A stretch of DNA of 64,000 nucleotides from NCBI GenBank assembly GCA_037349105.1, contig JAYJMM010000087.1, forward strand, positions 372,001-436,000. Direction: 5' to 3'. The position numbers were made by a program, and so were the translations under genes. Below are positions 44,201-53,200 of the stretch, in pieces (position 1 is the stretch's first letter; every line of letters starts with the position of its first letter). Under the pieces are notes generated by a model. That model was given only the letters and a program-made list of their open reading frames with translations. It was not told where the DNA came from and ran no database searches. Source of the stretch: Limnomonas spitsbergensis (taxonomy: Eukaryota > Chlorophyta > Chlorophyceae > Chlamydomonadales).

Positions 44201-44636
44201 CACCTTCGGCCTGCGCCCCGAGCTGCCCGCGGACGTTGACCCTCGCCATGCATGTCTAATCCGCGAGTGCTGGGCGCCCGTCGCCGACCAGCGGCCGTCC
44301 TTCCCCCAGATCGTCGAGCGGCTCGAAGCCATGCTCGAAGCGCCTGCGCCCGTGTCCTCCGGCATCTCCGAGGGGCTGTGCGCCACTACCACCCCTGTTG
44401 TAGGGGCGACGACCGCTGCTGCTGCACCTGGTGGAGCAAAGTCCGCCGAGCGGGCGGCTGCGTCCCCTGTCATGGGCTTGTCACCGGAGGCGATCCGCGA
44501 GCGGCCGCTGACCGCGAGGCAGTCCATGTGGGGCGGGGGAGGACAGGGGATGCATCATGAAGGGATCTTGCCATTGGTGGGTCCCCCGCCTAGGCCCTCC
44601 CCAGTAGCGGCTGGCAAGGGGATGGGCTGGAGTTAG
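34431..44636 (+). CDS. Raf-like TKL protein kinase, 7 exons, complete
   Basis: Predicted Ser/Thr kinase of the plant/algal Raf-like TKL group. Exons: 34431-35291, 35847-35969, 39448-39539, 39986-40134, 41791-41933, 42600-42653, 44127-44636. They total 1,932 nt, 643 residues plus stop, with every phase matching. Residues 1-270 are low-complexity (Pro/Ala/His-rich around 145-235), probably disordered. The kinase domain starts near 275. IGEGGFGKV is split by intron 1, VAIK lysine at 301, LVTEFCSRGSLYGML hinge, HRD at 407-409 with HRDLKSANLLLDD, DFG at 427-429, GTFQWMAPE ending at 456, ADVYSFGMVMWE, and RPSF in the last helix. All catalytic residues are present, so it should be active. A Ser/Ala/Gly-rich tail of about 95 residues follows. 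Substrate is unknown. The exon edges are heavily duplicated in the introns. Confidence 0.92.
35430..35846 (+). repeat. Three decayed copies of kinase-2 exon 2 start
   Basis: Copies near 35440, 35562 and 35693 repeat a CCGCTC-GGTGTAT block, then GCACTGGTGTGGGGCTCC or GGTGTGGCGCTCCAGTGGCC, then CACCGATAGGC and GAACCCCAA-ATTCA. The real exon begins after the last repeat. Confidence 0.9.
35847..35969 (+). CDS. Kinase-2 exon 2 (catalytic Lys)
   Basis: Acceptor CTCTCTAG|GTG and donor CGAGAG|GTGAGC, 41 residues: VYYGHWCGAPVAIKVASV, then a Gly/Ser loop and ARLLEFQRE (helix C with its glutamate). Confidence 0.95.
36780..37192. mobile_element. 413-bp MITE with 26-bp perfect TIRs
   Basis: Left end GGTCGGTCAGACTGCGTTAC (26 bp to TTTGA) is matched perfectly in reverse at 37167-37192. 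Subterminal GTTGCGTTTGG motifs repeat on both sides. There is no transposase ORF and no clear target duplication. It sits in kinase-2 intron 2. Confidence 0.92.
37545..38095. repeat. About 60-bp minisatellite with TTTAGGG
   Basis: About nine copies of ACCACACCGACTGCTGCC, GAATGCCTGTTAGGGTTTAG, GGTTTAGGGTAG. Telomere-type heptamers are embedded in each unit. Confidence 0.9.
38100..38489. other. Intron spacer with a weak family A relative
   Basis: 38100-38230 shares AGCATGGCTTGTCAC and CCTGAGGCCAGTAG with repeat A. Nothing else was recognised. Confidence 0.4.
38580..38960. repeat. CCCCGCTCCCACCGTACCTC minisatellite
   Basis: Degenerate 13-27-bp units of TACCTCCCCGCTCCCACCG. Open Pro-rich frames across it are by-products. 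Confidence 0.85.
39448..39539 (+). CDS. Kinase-2 exon 3
   Basis: Acceptor TGTACAG|GTG and donor ACAGA|GTAGGT. It encodes VTNMSTIPQHANVLKLLAAC, MEEPHMALVT and two bases of Glu. A decayed copy of the start (GTGACCAACATGTCCACCAT) lies at 39343. Confidence 0.9.
39640..39785 (+). repeat. Dispersed repeat family A, copy 3
   Basis: GATTGGGACCAAACC, GCAGCCTGGCTGCCCACAAA, GGCCGGAGTGTAGCTGAC, TTGTAGCTGAGTCACG. Confidence 0.75.
39845..39935 (+). repeat. Decayed copy of kinase-2 exon 4 start
   Basis: CCGTAGGTTCTGTTCAATTG, GCTTGTTATACGGCATGTTG, CACACC. Same order as the real exon at 39986, with substitutions. Confidence 0.9.
39986..40134 (+). CDS. Kinase-2 exon 4
   Basis: Acceptor GTGCTGCAG|G and donor CACAGGG|GTGAGA. 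It encodes FCSRGSLYGMLHTTPEGP to GVARGMQHLHACRVVHR. The HRD aspartate codon is split G|AT across the intron. Confidence 0.95.
40215..40910 (+). repeat. Five downstream copies of kinase-2 exon 4 donor edge
   Basis: Copies near 40222 (almost intact: GGCATGCAGCACCTGCATGC, GTCGTGCACAGGGGTGAGAC), 40530, 40635, 40742 and 40852. The last four have decayed to GTGCACCTACACACTTGC-like forms. Confidence 0.9.
40960..41790 (+). repeat. Eleven decoy copies of kinase-2 exon 5 acceptor edge
   Basis: Period about 70 bp. Each unit is TTTCCCTCCGGATCCGGTTC, CAG|ATCTCAAGAG, TGCCAACCTGCTCCTGCTGA, CGTCAC and C-run. Six keep CCAG|ATCTC intact, two have AAG or TAG, and others lost AG. Only the twelfth copy, at 41791, runs on into an open exon. 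Confidence 0.95.
41791..41933 (+). CDS. Kinase-2 exon 5 (activation segment)
   Basis: Acceptor TGTTCCAG|AT and donor CCAGAG|GTAAGA. It encodes DLKSANLLLDDVGSVKIADF, GLSRLYHSDTV and GTFQWMAPE. Confidence 0.97.
42395..42599 (+). repeat. Two decayed copies of kinase-2 exon 6
   Basis: At 42416-42470 (AAGCCAGCGGTACACAGAGA, TCTACTCCTTTGGCATGGTG) and 42508-42566 (GCAGGTTCTGACGAGCCAGC, with a TAA in the copy). Each is followed by ATTGGATTTGA and GCGTGTGTGTGTACCGCAG. Confidence 0.95.
42600..42653 (+). CDS. Kinase-2 exon 6
   Basis: Acceptor TACCGCAG|GTT and donor GGCATG|GTGAGG, 18 residues VLTSQRYTEKADVYSFGM. The smallest exon of the gene, phase 0 on both sides. Confidence 0.95.
43245..43672. repeat. 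30-bp satellite
   Basis: Fourteen copies of CCCCCCTGTCTGGGGGATCT plus GGGGGCACG. The C-run/G-run symmetry allows hairpins. The unit is divisible by three, so all frames stay open (repeating PLSGGSGGTP and CLGDLGARPP). Not a gene. Last kinase-2 intron. Confidence 0.95.
44127..44636 (+). CDS. Kinase-2 exon 7 (C-lobe end, tail, stop)
   Basis: Acceptor CACGCACAG|GTC; stop TAG. It encodes VMWECLTRRLPYEGMTAMQA, DPRHACLIRECWAPVADQRP and SFPQIVERLEAML, then a Ser/Ala/Gly tail ending GKGMGWS. Confidence 0.95.
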   Translation, partial: VMWECLTRRLPYEGMTAMQAGLGVATFGLRPELPADVDPRHACLIRECWAPVADQRPSFPQIVERLEAMLEAPAPVSSGISEGLCATTTPVVGATTAAAAPGGAKSAERAAASPVMGLSPEAIRERPLTARQSMWGGGGQGMHHEGILPLVGPPPRPSPVAAGKGMGWS

Positions 44637-46245
44637 GGCGGGGGGCTTACGAAAGGAAAGGCAGGGAATACAAATTCCCCCAAAGGTTGTGAAGTTAAGG
44701 AGCCTCTGTATCTCTCAGCGCAATTGGGCGTAGACAAGCTGCTGCCGGGAGGTCATCCGTGTGACGACGTGCGGCCGGCAGCAAGATGAAAAGCGTGGGC
44801 TATGAAGTGGGGCAAGTGGGCCATGTACGGGTGTGCATCATGCACGGGTAAGACACTTAGATCCGGCGTACATGCACGGGTAAGATACTTAGATCCGGCG
44901 TACATGCACGGGTAAGATACTTAGATCCGGCGTATATGGGCATGCAGATTCGGCGTATATTGGGTATGCATGGTCATACGGTAAATCGTTGGATGTGTAT
45001 TGAAGTGTGCCGGCCAGATTACAGTACAAGCTGATTTGAATATATTGCGACGATAATTGGGCGATTCAGGGGGTGCTACGCACTAATTGTAACGCAAGGA
45101 CATCAGTCATCGGTTCTCTTGAAGTTTTGCCTTACACTGCTCTTATACCGTAAGTTCCCTTTGAGTTGACCCCATACCCTAAGGAAACCATGGCCTGGTT
45201 TTTGTCCTATCTGCGATAATGCCTAATAGTTATTACCTTCGGTAGTTGGTTTCCTTGTTACGTACACTGGTTGGTTGCCTTCTTACATACACTACGTACG
45301 GTAGTTGGTTTCCTTATTTTCTTGTGTCCTGCGTGGTTTCCTTGGTTTCTTCTTGCCAAGGTGGTTTCCTACCAGTGGTTTCCCAGTGGTTTCCTACCAG
45401 GTTTATTGGTCCTGGTTTTCGACCAGTGGTTTCCCAGTGGTTTTCCCAAGGTGGTTTCCGATTTACCTAAAAGTAGTTTCCGTGTTTCTTGGAAGGTTGA
45501 GTGGTTTCCTTGGAACCCTAACCAACTTTCATGGTTCCTTGTCGTCGTAGTTGGTTACGTTGTCACCTAGGTAGATGCTACAAATCATATGTTCCTGCAT
45601 AGCGCCCCGTAGACAGTACGTGACCGGCAAAGTCACCATTGGATGTGATGTGCCACGTGGGGCCACCCTCAGGATTGGGATCGACGCCTGCATACTACCC
45701 TCGTTCCTTGGGTAGTGTTGGACACAACTCTCTCCGCTAGAGTTCAGGATTTAACCCCAAAGCCACAACCCTTTCCGTTTAGGGTTCATATTTTAACCCC
45801 AAAGCCACAACCCTTTCCGTTTAGGGTTAGGGTTGAAATCCCAAAGCCACAACTCTCTCCGTTTAAGGTTAGGGTTCAACCCCCAAAGCAACAACCCTGT
45901 CCCTTTAGGGTTCAAGTCTTAACCCCAAAGCCACGACCCTTTCCGTTGAAGGTAAAGCTTTGGACCCGAAAGGTTCAACCCTTTCCGTTTTGTGTTTAAA
46001 CGTCCAACCTTCAGCTGGAAAACATCCGTTTATGCTTCAAAATCTGAAGTCACAACCCGTTCCGCTCAGGTTTTAAACCCTAAAATCCCCAGCCACAGTC
46101 TGCTCTGTTAAGGGTTGAAGCCACGACCCTCCCCGTTCACTTGGCCTTGCAAACACCGGCGATTGCCATGATCACATGCACGTCGAGGGCAATACCATGT
46201 AGAAGACTTTCTTCGAATGTTCACAACCTCCCTCGTTGAGCGCCC
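44637..46245. other. Kinase-2 3' flank and minisatellites
   Basis: No gene supported. 44840-44945 has three copies of CATGCACGGGTAAGATACTT, AGATCCGGCGTA. 45240-45560 is rich in TGGTTTCC units. 45735-45965 has about five copies of AACCCCAAAGCCACAACCCT, TTCCGTTTAGGGTT. Confidence 0.7.
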
Positions 46246-46287
46246 TCCCGGCCGAACCTTTTCAGCTGGGCCCAGAGACGCAAGGTA
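46246..46287 (+). repeat. Dispersed motif C, copy 7 (+), interrupted
   Basis: CCCGGCCGAACCTTTTCAGC, TGGGCCCAGAGACGCAAGGT. The motif's usual end, TCATTGA, resumes at 46701 after the MITE, so the MITE appears to be inserted inside this copy. Confidence 0.75.
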
Positions 46288-46701
46288 TCCGTAGATAGTC
46301 ACGGACGTGTTTCGTTGTTTTGATCTTTAGTTCTTCAAGGGACAACGAATCATAAAGAATAAACCTTTTAGACGTGCTTAAGGGGAACGAATCATAAAAG
46401 TAAGATCCTTCGACACGACGTTCGACACGTACGGCAGTACGGCCAGTATGGTGCTGCCTGGTAACGGTCCCAACTCTCTGCCAAGCACAACCTGGGCGAG
46501 TCATGCATTTTACTACATGAGCTTTGCTCTGTTACTGCCTTTATCGTAGCGTAAACAAGCGGGTAGGGCTAAACGAACCAGAAAGTTGGCATTTGCCAAG
46601 GGGCAACGAATCAAAACAACCAAAAGGTCCGCGATAAATCATTCGGCTTTCTTAAGCAACAACGAACTCCGAAAACAACGAAACACGTCCGTGACTACGG
46701 T
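46288..46701. mobile_element. MITE family D, about 413 bp
   Basis: Left end CCGTAGATAGTCACGGACGT (four extra bases relative to the other arm), TTTCGTTGTTTT. Right end AAAACAACGAAACACGTCCG, TGACTACGG. Internal CAACGAATC repeats. No transposase. Confidence 0.88.
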
Positions 46702-47365
46702 CATTGATATCCCATTCTCCCCATGTGGCTCACTTCCATCACTCGTAGAGTTGGATCGCTGTGTTCATGACGATCCATGTAAGAGCCCCGCTAAAAACAA
46801 ACTCGGCTGTGGGCGTCCAACTGTCTATTTTAAAATTATGGATTGTCATGAACGTATGGGCCATATGCCCGAGTGACTGAAAGGAACGAAAAGGGATAGG
46901 GTTTGGTTTTTAAGTTGGTTTCACTGGGACATCGGTTACCAACCGCCAAAGTCAGCAGTGGCCCCATTTTTGAAAGGCTCGTTCTTCGCGGTACCCCCAG
47001 TGTTTCGTGTCATTTTTTATTCCAATGGCGTATCTCGTGCTTCCCTACCTTATGATAGTGCACTGCAATGCAGGCGCGCGGAGTGGATCGAACGAGCCGT
47101 ACTTTCTTGGGCATGCTATTTGCAGGGGCGGTGAAAAGTAGTGGAGCAGATTTCAGAAACAGGCCCTCGCGCTGCTTTGTGTTCGGCGATAAGTCGTTTG
47201 CATGTCTGTCTGCAATGTTTATGCTCGTGGTGGGGCAGCCACGGCCTCGGCCACGGCGGTTTTTGACCTTGTCGACCGAAAGCTCACACTGCACATCATA
47301 CAGTACGCCTCGCCACGTTACCCCAGTGTGTGAATCCTCACTGTCGGGCAGTATCGGCATATGAG
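46702..47365. other. Spacer
   Basis: No gene recognised. Part of a 325-codon minus-strand open frame (47010-47987) covers it; see the entry for that frame. Confidence 0.35.
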
Positions 47366-47394
47366 TCAATAACGTTACACCTCTGGGCCCGTTA
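47366..47394 (-). repeat. Dispersed motif C, copy 8 (-), partial
   Basis: AATAACGTTACACCTCTGGG, CCCGTTAG: only the GTGTAACG half is kept. Confidence 0.6.
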
Positions 47395-47826
47395 GCGCTG
47401 CCACTAACTTCCACCAGTTGTGTCTTAAAAGCTGAGCATGGGTGGGACGCACGTGCTTTTGTGGACTGTGCTAGGGCATTGTTGAGGGTCGGTCTATCTC
47501 TAGGGATGGATTCTGAGGTGCCGGTGTCGTTTGCCTTTCCGGCCTTCGCTTTTGGTCCTGTTGTTGTTGTTGTTTGTTGTTGTTGTTTGCCCCCTTTTAA
47601 GTTTCTTCTCTTCTCCCTTCTGATCAGTGGGGCCCCCGACCGGCCAAGCAAGGGTGGGATACGCTTGCTTTTGTGGACTTTTCTTTTCTTAGAGGCTTTG
47701 TTGCTTGAGGGGTAGTCTCTAGTGGAACTCAGGTGTTGGACTTGGTCTTCTTTGCCTTCCCGGCCTCTCCTTTTGTTCCTTTCCCCCTCTCTTCCTTTTA
47801 GTTCCTTCTTTACTCCCTTCTGAACA

Positions 47827-47872
47827 GTTGGGCGCCCACGCGGCCGAGCTTTGAGCGGGCCCAGAGGTCGGC
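47827..47872 (+). repeat. Dispersed motif C, copy 9 (+)
   Basis: GGGCGCCCACGCGGCCGAGC, TTTGAGCGGGCCCAGAGG. A CT-rich tract precedes it, as at copies 3, 4 and 10. Confidence 0.75.
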
Positions 47873-47987
47873 ATATAAGTGTTAAGTGTATGGTGCAGTG
47901 CTGCACAACTGCTGTCAGCCGAGTTGCCTTAGCAAGAGGCTGATATTGGTGCCAACTGCCAGCAGTCTTGCTGTGTTCAGCATGCAT

Positions 47988-48590
47988 GCCAACGCATTTC
48001 TAGGGCTTGCAGTTTGACAGTGGCTTACGAGGCGCATGCAAAGTCTGACATACAGCGCATTCATGCCAGCAGCACCGACGATTTATCATCAGTCGATTAC
48101 AGCGGCATTTGAAAATCGCCGTTGCAATACTCGCATCGGGTGGGCACTGGCTAGGCACAACGACTCTGCCTTGGTGATTAAAACCGCCAGGCGAGGCAAC
48201 GTACATTGATTGGGCCTTATTCCACCTGAGGATGGATGGACCCCAAATCTGACCATACGGCTTGGGGTCGACACGTGCCTTTGGGGTCGCTCAATTTTGA
48301 GGTCGCATTCCATCACAAAGTTTTTGAAACTCCAAAGAATCCAAGGATTCCATGAACTGCGAGTCCGCATGCTTCAGACCTCCGAAAAAGGTGATGGCCA
48401 GTTGGGTGGCAGCATAATAATGCTGCCTGCCTGCAATGGCCGGGCGACCATAAAATTTGTAAGCCGATCCATTGCGAAATATAAAACGGACAGAGCGATA
48501 AACAGGTGGGAATGCGTCGCGCAGGACGAGATCGATACATGGCGAGATCAAGGGCATAAAGCCAGACTGACGTGGCGCGCGTTTGACGTG
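47988..48590. other. Left flank of the retroelement
   Basis: No gene recognised. The insertion edge reads GACGTG|GCTGTCACGG. Confidence 0.4.
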
Positions 48591-49244
48591 GCTGTCACGG
48601 TATAATGCAGTATACGTGCCAAAACCGTAGGGACCGCTGACGCGTCCCCGTAGACTCCGCAGCTTCCCTGCGGAGCCCCTTTTTAGGGTTAGGAGCCCAG
48701 CTTCCCACTTTCGGGAAGGTCTGAGGCAGGATTTCCCGTACTCAGTAAATAGGGCTTGCCGGGACCTTTGAATCCCGGCTTGCACGCTTGACATTTACTT
48801 CGTTCCTTTTAAGTGGACAGGCCTCTAATTGTAATCAGCACCGGCTATCATCCCAAGATATACCCTGTGAATACCAATAACGCCAGTACCACGAAGGCAC
48901 GAAGACGATCAAGCCTAGTTCGGCCTCAGAGGCTCAGAGCCGACATAGCAACCTAGTAATCCTCAGCTAGATGCCCAGCCCGACCTAGGACACCGCCCGC
49001 AGTCTACGGCTACGACATCCCCCGCTTCACGCGGTAAGTGACTCAGCGACCCGACAGATCAGCTATCTGAAGGGCCAGCAGTTTAGCGTTACAAGTGACC
49101 AGCTCCGTGTCTGTCATCTAGAAGTTCCAGCCACAGCTTAACGCGCTGCGCATCCGCGGCCAGTGTGTAGTCACTGAGTCCGCCCGTAGGCGTCCGCCAC
49201 TATGTGGGGAAGAAGTCCGCCACGGACCCGAAGCAAACCTCTCG
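48591..49244 (+). repeat. Split direct repeat A1
   Basis: 654 bp, begins GCTGTCACGGTATAATGC, ends CAAACCTCTCG. It has an extra GGCTCAGA relative to A2. Its end abuts the inverted 23-mer at 49245. Confidence 0.95.
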
Positions 49245-49267
49245 TGTCCACTTAAAAGGAACGAAGT
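49245..49267. repeat. 23-bp inverted copy of an A-repeat segment
   Basis: TGTCCACTTAAAAGGAACGA plus AGT is the exact reverse complement of 48797-48819 inside A1. It starts on the first base after A1 and is absent after A2. Confidence 0.95.
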
Positions 49268-50297
49268 GGATCTTGCCTAATCAGCCTGACCAACGATCCT
49301 GCTAAAGGTGTATGTGCTGTGGAGCTTGGAATTTCTTTTTGAGACAGCGGATCTGCCTTGGACAGCTAGAAATCACTGAGCAGAGGATTCTTCATAGATA
49401 TTCCAAGTCAATCCCTGCTTGCGCTGGGCGTGGCAACCCAGAAGCAGACGTAGCTTGAAGATCAGGCTGTGGAGTTATAAACCCAGCTGATAGTGCCTGT
49501 GCACCTGGACTTGCCACTGTGGTGGAGTGCAAATTCCCAAGTGTTGACAGAAGTGGATCTGCGGATCAGTGATTAAGTGGATTGCTGAGGCCGAGACTTC
49601 AGTGACCCAAGGCTGTGTGCAGGAATCACCGAAAGCTGCAGAACGCAGCTTGAGAGGAGCCTGCGAAGCTCGAGGAGCAATCTGCGCTGCGAAGCGGAAG
49701 GAAATAGCGGACGAGACCCGCTATACGCGGAATCATCCAAGGCTGCAGTCGCAGCTTGAGAGGAGCCTGCGAAGCTCGAGGAGCAATCTGCGCTGCGAAG
49801 CGGAAGGAAATAGCGGACGAGACCCGCTATACGCGGAATCATCCAAGGCTGCAGTCGCAGCTTGAGCGGAGCCTGTGGAGCCCGAAGGAAGCTGCGCTGC
49901 GAAGCGGAAGGAAATAGCGGACGAGACCCGCTATACGCGGAATCATCCAAGGCTGCAGTCGCAGCTTGAGCGGAGCCTGCGGAGCCCGAGGAGGAAGCCG
50001 CGCTGCGAAGCGGAAGGAAATAGCGGACGAGACCCGCTATACGCGGAATCATCCAAGGCTGCAGAATGCAGCTTAAGAGGAGTCTGCGAAGCGCGAGGAG
50101 CAAACTGCGCCGCAACCCAGAAGGTGAAAATACCCGCCGGACCCATAAAAGAAAATTTTCCCGTGCTTGACCTGTCTAGCAAAAGCCTAACCAGCCTGCA
50201 GAAGGTAGAGGAGAACGGAAGCAGGCTTTAAGCTCGTGCCCAGTTGCTGTGAGCCCACACAGTCGAGCTGGCACAGCTGTTCAGCATCGATAGTACA
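49268..50297 (+). repeat. Retroelement leader with 106-bp hairpin repeats
   Basis: 49640-50100 holds four full and one partial copy of a unit of 104-106 bp. Each has AATAGCGG, ACGAGAC, CCGCTAT, which can pair as a 7-bp hairpin, and GGAATCATCCAAGGCTGCAG. 49268-49640 shows no repeat or gene. Confidence 0.85.
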
Positions 50298-53200
50298 ATG
50301 CAGGATGCCATTGTAGATCCCAACCGCCACCAGCACCCTGATACTGCAAGACGCAGTGGGCGGGTGAGAGGAATGGAACCAGGGGACGACCCTATGACAC
50401 CTATAAATGCGGCTGTAGCCGAGAAAGCAAAGCAGATTTCCCTTGGCTTGTCGAGGGATGAATACGCAGGGATGGGGGACAAGGCCCTGGGGGTTGTTAG
50501 TTCTCGAACCTTGGATGCGAGTACGGTGCACAGTGAAGTGACACGCAGGGGTATCGGACGAGGCGGCACCGCGCGCATCCCGACGGGGCTGAGCCAGGAG
50601 GGAGAGCGGTGGCCGGTTCCCGACGATGAATCCCTGGACCCGACCTCGGAGCCACCCACTGAGAGGTCGCAGACCGGTGGTGTTGGAGAGGGAGGCGGGC
50701 CAGAGGAACCTCCGGTGGACCTGCCTGTCGGGGCAGGGACACGGAGCAGCGAGGTCAAGATGGATCTCCAGGTGTCGCACACAGAGATCGGCCGAGATGA
50801 GCCAGTGCCCCAATTAACCCCGGATTTTTGGAGGCAGGGCCTGGCATATGCGCAGGGGTTGAAGCTGAAAGGAGGCACCCCTGAGTTGGCCTTGGATCCA
50901 GATACAGCAGTGTCACACACAGAGATCGGCCGAGGTGAGCCAGTGCCCCAATCAACCCCGGATTTTTTTAGGCAGGGCCTGGAATACGCGCAGTGGTTGA
51001 AACTGGTAGGAAGTGCATCTGAGTCGGCTCCAGATCCAAACACGGCTGTGTCGCAGCTACGGGGCGCGGATCTATGCAGTGGGCCAGAATACGCGACGCA
51101 GAAGAGGCCGCTGGGAGTGGCAAGCGCTGCGCAACGCGTTAAAGACAAGAGTGGGACGATGCCCCGTGGTGGAAATCAGATGATCAGGAAACTTGCAGAT
51201 CTGCAGGCGGTAGAGGGAGCAAAAGCCGCCACCACTGAATGGCCCCCAGTAAAAAGGAAGGAGGACCTGGCCCAGCCGGTAGGGTGGAAGAGGCTAGGGC
51301 AGTGGGCCACTGGAGTGTGGAAAGTTGTGTGTGACGCAGAGCAGGTGGGGTTGGGCAATCTGGCTGTGCTGGTTGGCACCGCAGGTCGCGTGCCCTTGGA
51401 GGCATTGACCAGGCGTGTGGAGCAGCCATGTAGGCAGGTGCCCCCCAACGGCTGGTCCATGTTTGATATCCTCAGCAGTGAAGGCGAGCCAAGTTCCATG
51501 CACCAACAGCAGACCCGAGGGAGTGCCTGTCCACCCAGGCGGGATAGCCCGGTAGCTAGCGAGCAGCTGCACCTGATCAACTGTGTTACGGCAGAGAGTG
51601 CCTGCCCACCCAGGCAGGATAGCCCGGTAGCTAGCGAGCAGCTGCACCTGATCAACTGTGTTACGGCAGAGAGTGCCTGCCCACCCAGGCAGGATAGCCC
51701 GGTAGCTAGCGAGCAGCTGCACCTGATCAACTGTGTTACGGCAGAGAGTGCCTGCCCACCCAGGCAGGATAGCCCGGTAGCTAGAGAGCAGCTGCACCTG
51801 ATCAACTGTGTTACGGCAGAGAGTGCCTGCCCACCCAGGCCGGATAGCCCGGTAGCTAGCGAGCAGCTGCACCTGATCAACTGTGTTCCGAAGGGGAATG
51901 CCTGTCCACCCAAACCAGCGGCCGGTGGCTGCAAGCCAGGCCAACTGCAGGTGCAAGCGTTACGGCTGTGTTTGCAGAGGGAGGCAGTTCCTGTGACACA
52001 TGTGGTGGCCGGTGGCTGTGAGCCAGGCCAACTGCAGGTGCAGGCGTCACGGCTGTGTTTGCACCAGAGTGAGGCAAATCATGTGACACCTGTGGTGGCC
52101 GGTGACTGCGAGCTGGGCCAACTGCAGGTGTATGCGTCACGGCTGTGTTTGCCGAGTGAGGCAGTTCCTGTGACACCTGTGATGGCCGGTGGCTGCGAGC
52201 CGGGCCAAGTGCAAGTGCAGGCGTCACGGCTGTGTTTGCAGAGAGATGCAGTTCCTGTGACACCTGTAGGGATCGGTGGCTGCGAGCCAGGCCAACTGCA
52301 GGTGCATGCGTCACGGCTGTGTTTGCCGAGGGAGGCACCCCATGAGACACCTGTGGTGGCCGGTGGTTGTGAGCCAGGCCAACTGCAGGTGCAGGCGTCA
52401 CGGCTGTGTTTGCAGATGGAGGACGTTCCTGTGACACCTGTGGTGGCCGGTGGCTGTGAGCCAGGCCAACTGCAGGTGCAGGCGTCGCGGCTGTGTTTGC
52501 AGAGAGATGCAGTTCCTGTGACACATGTAGTGACCGGTGGCCACGAGCCGTGCCAACTGCAGGTGCATGCGTCACGGCTGTGTTTGCCGAGGGAGACAGC
52601 CCATGGGACACCTGTGGTGGCCGGTGGCTGTGAGCCAGGCCAACTGCAGGTGCAGGCGTCACGGCTGTGGTTGCAGAGGGAGGCAGTTCTTGTGACATCT
52701 GTGGTGGCCAGTGGCTGTGAGCCAGGCCAACTGCAGGTGCAGGCATCACGACGGTGCTTGCAGAGGGAGGCAGCTCATGTGACTCCTGTGGTGACCGGTG
52801 GCCACGAGCCGTGCCAACTGCAGGTGCATGCGTCACGGCGGTGTTTGCCGAGGGAGGCAGCCCATGAGACACCTGTGGTGGCCGGTGGCTGTGAGCCAGG
52901 CCAACTGCAGGTGCAGGCGTCACGGCTGTGTTTGCAGAGAGAGGACGTTCCTGTGACACCTGTAGGGATCGGTGGCTGCGAGCCAAGCCAACTGCAGGTG
53001 CAGGCGTCACGACGGTGTTTGCCGAGGGAGGCAGCCCATGTGCCACCTGTGGTGGCCGGTGGCTGCGAGCCGGACCAACTGCATTCTTGGGAACAGAAGC
53101 TGAACCAGCAAGTGGCTGAGGAACCAGTTGGATCAAGTGAGGTCGAGGACCACGTGCACAGGCATGCAATGGTGTCGGTTCAGATGCATATGCACCAACC

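Larger units (their letters stand above)
47010..47987 (-). other. Unrecognised 325-codon open frame
   Basis: One frame opens at 47987 and stops at 47010. The product would be very basic, with EGERNKRRGREGK and QQQQTTTTT low-complexity runs, and matches no family known to me. It covers two copies of motif C (47366-47394 and 47827-47872) and a tandem repeat of about 200 bp with CT-rich tracts, so it is more likely repeat-derived than a gene. Confidence 0.2.

Noticed and set aside
51877..53169. 430-codon antisense frame with an AVGLAHSHRPPQVS repeat
   Set aside because: Shadow of the 87-bp tandem repeats in the Gag-like ORF on the other strand.
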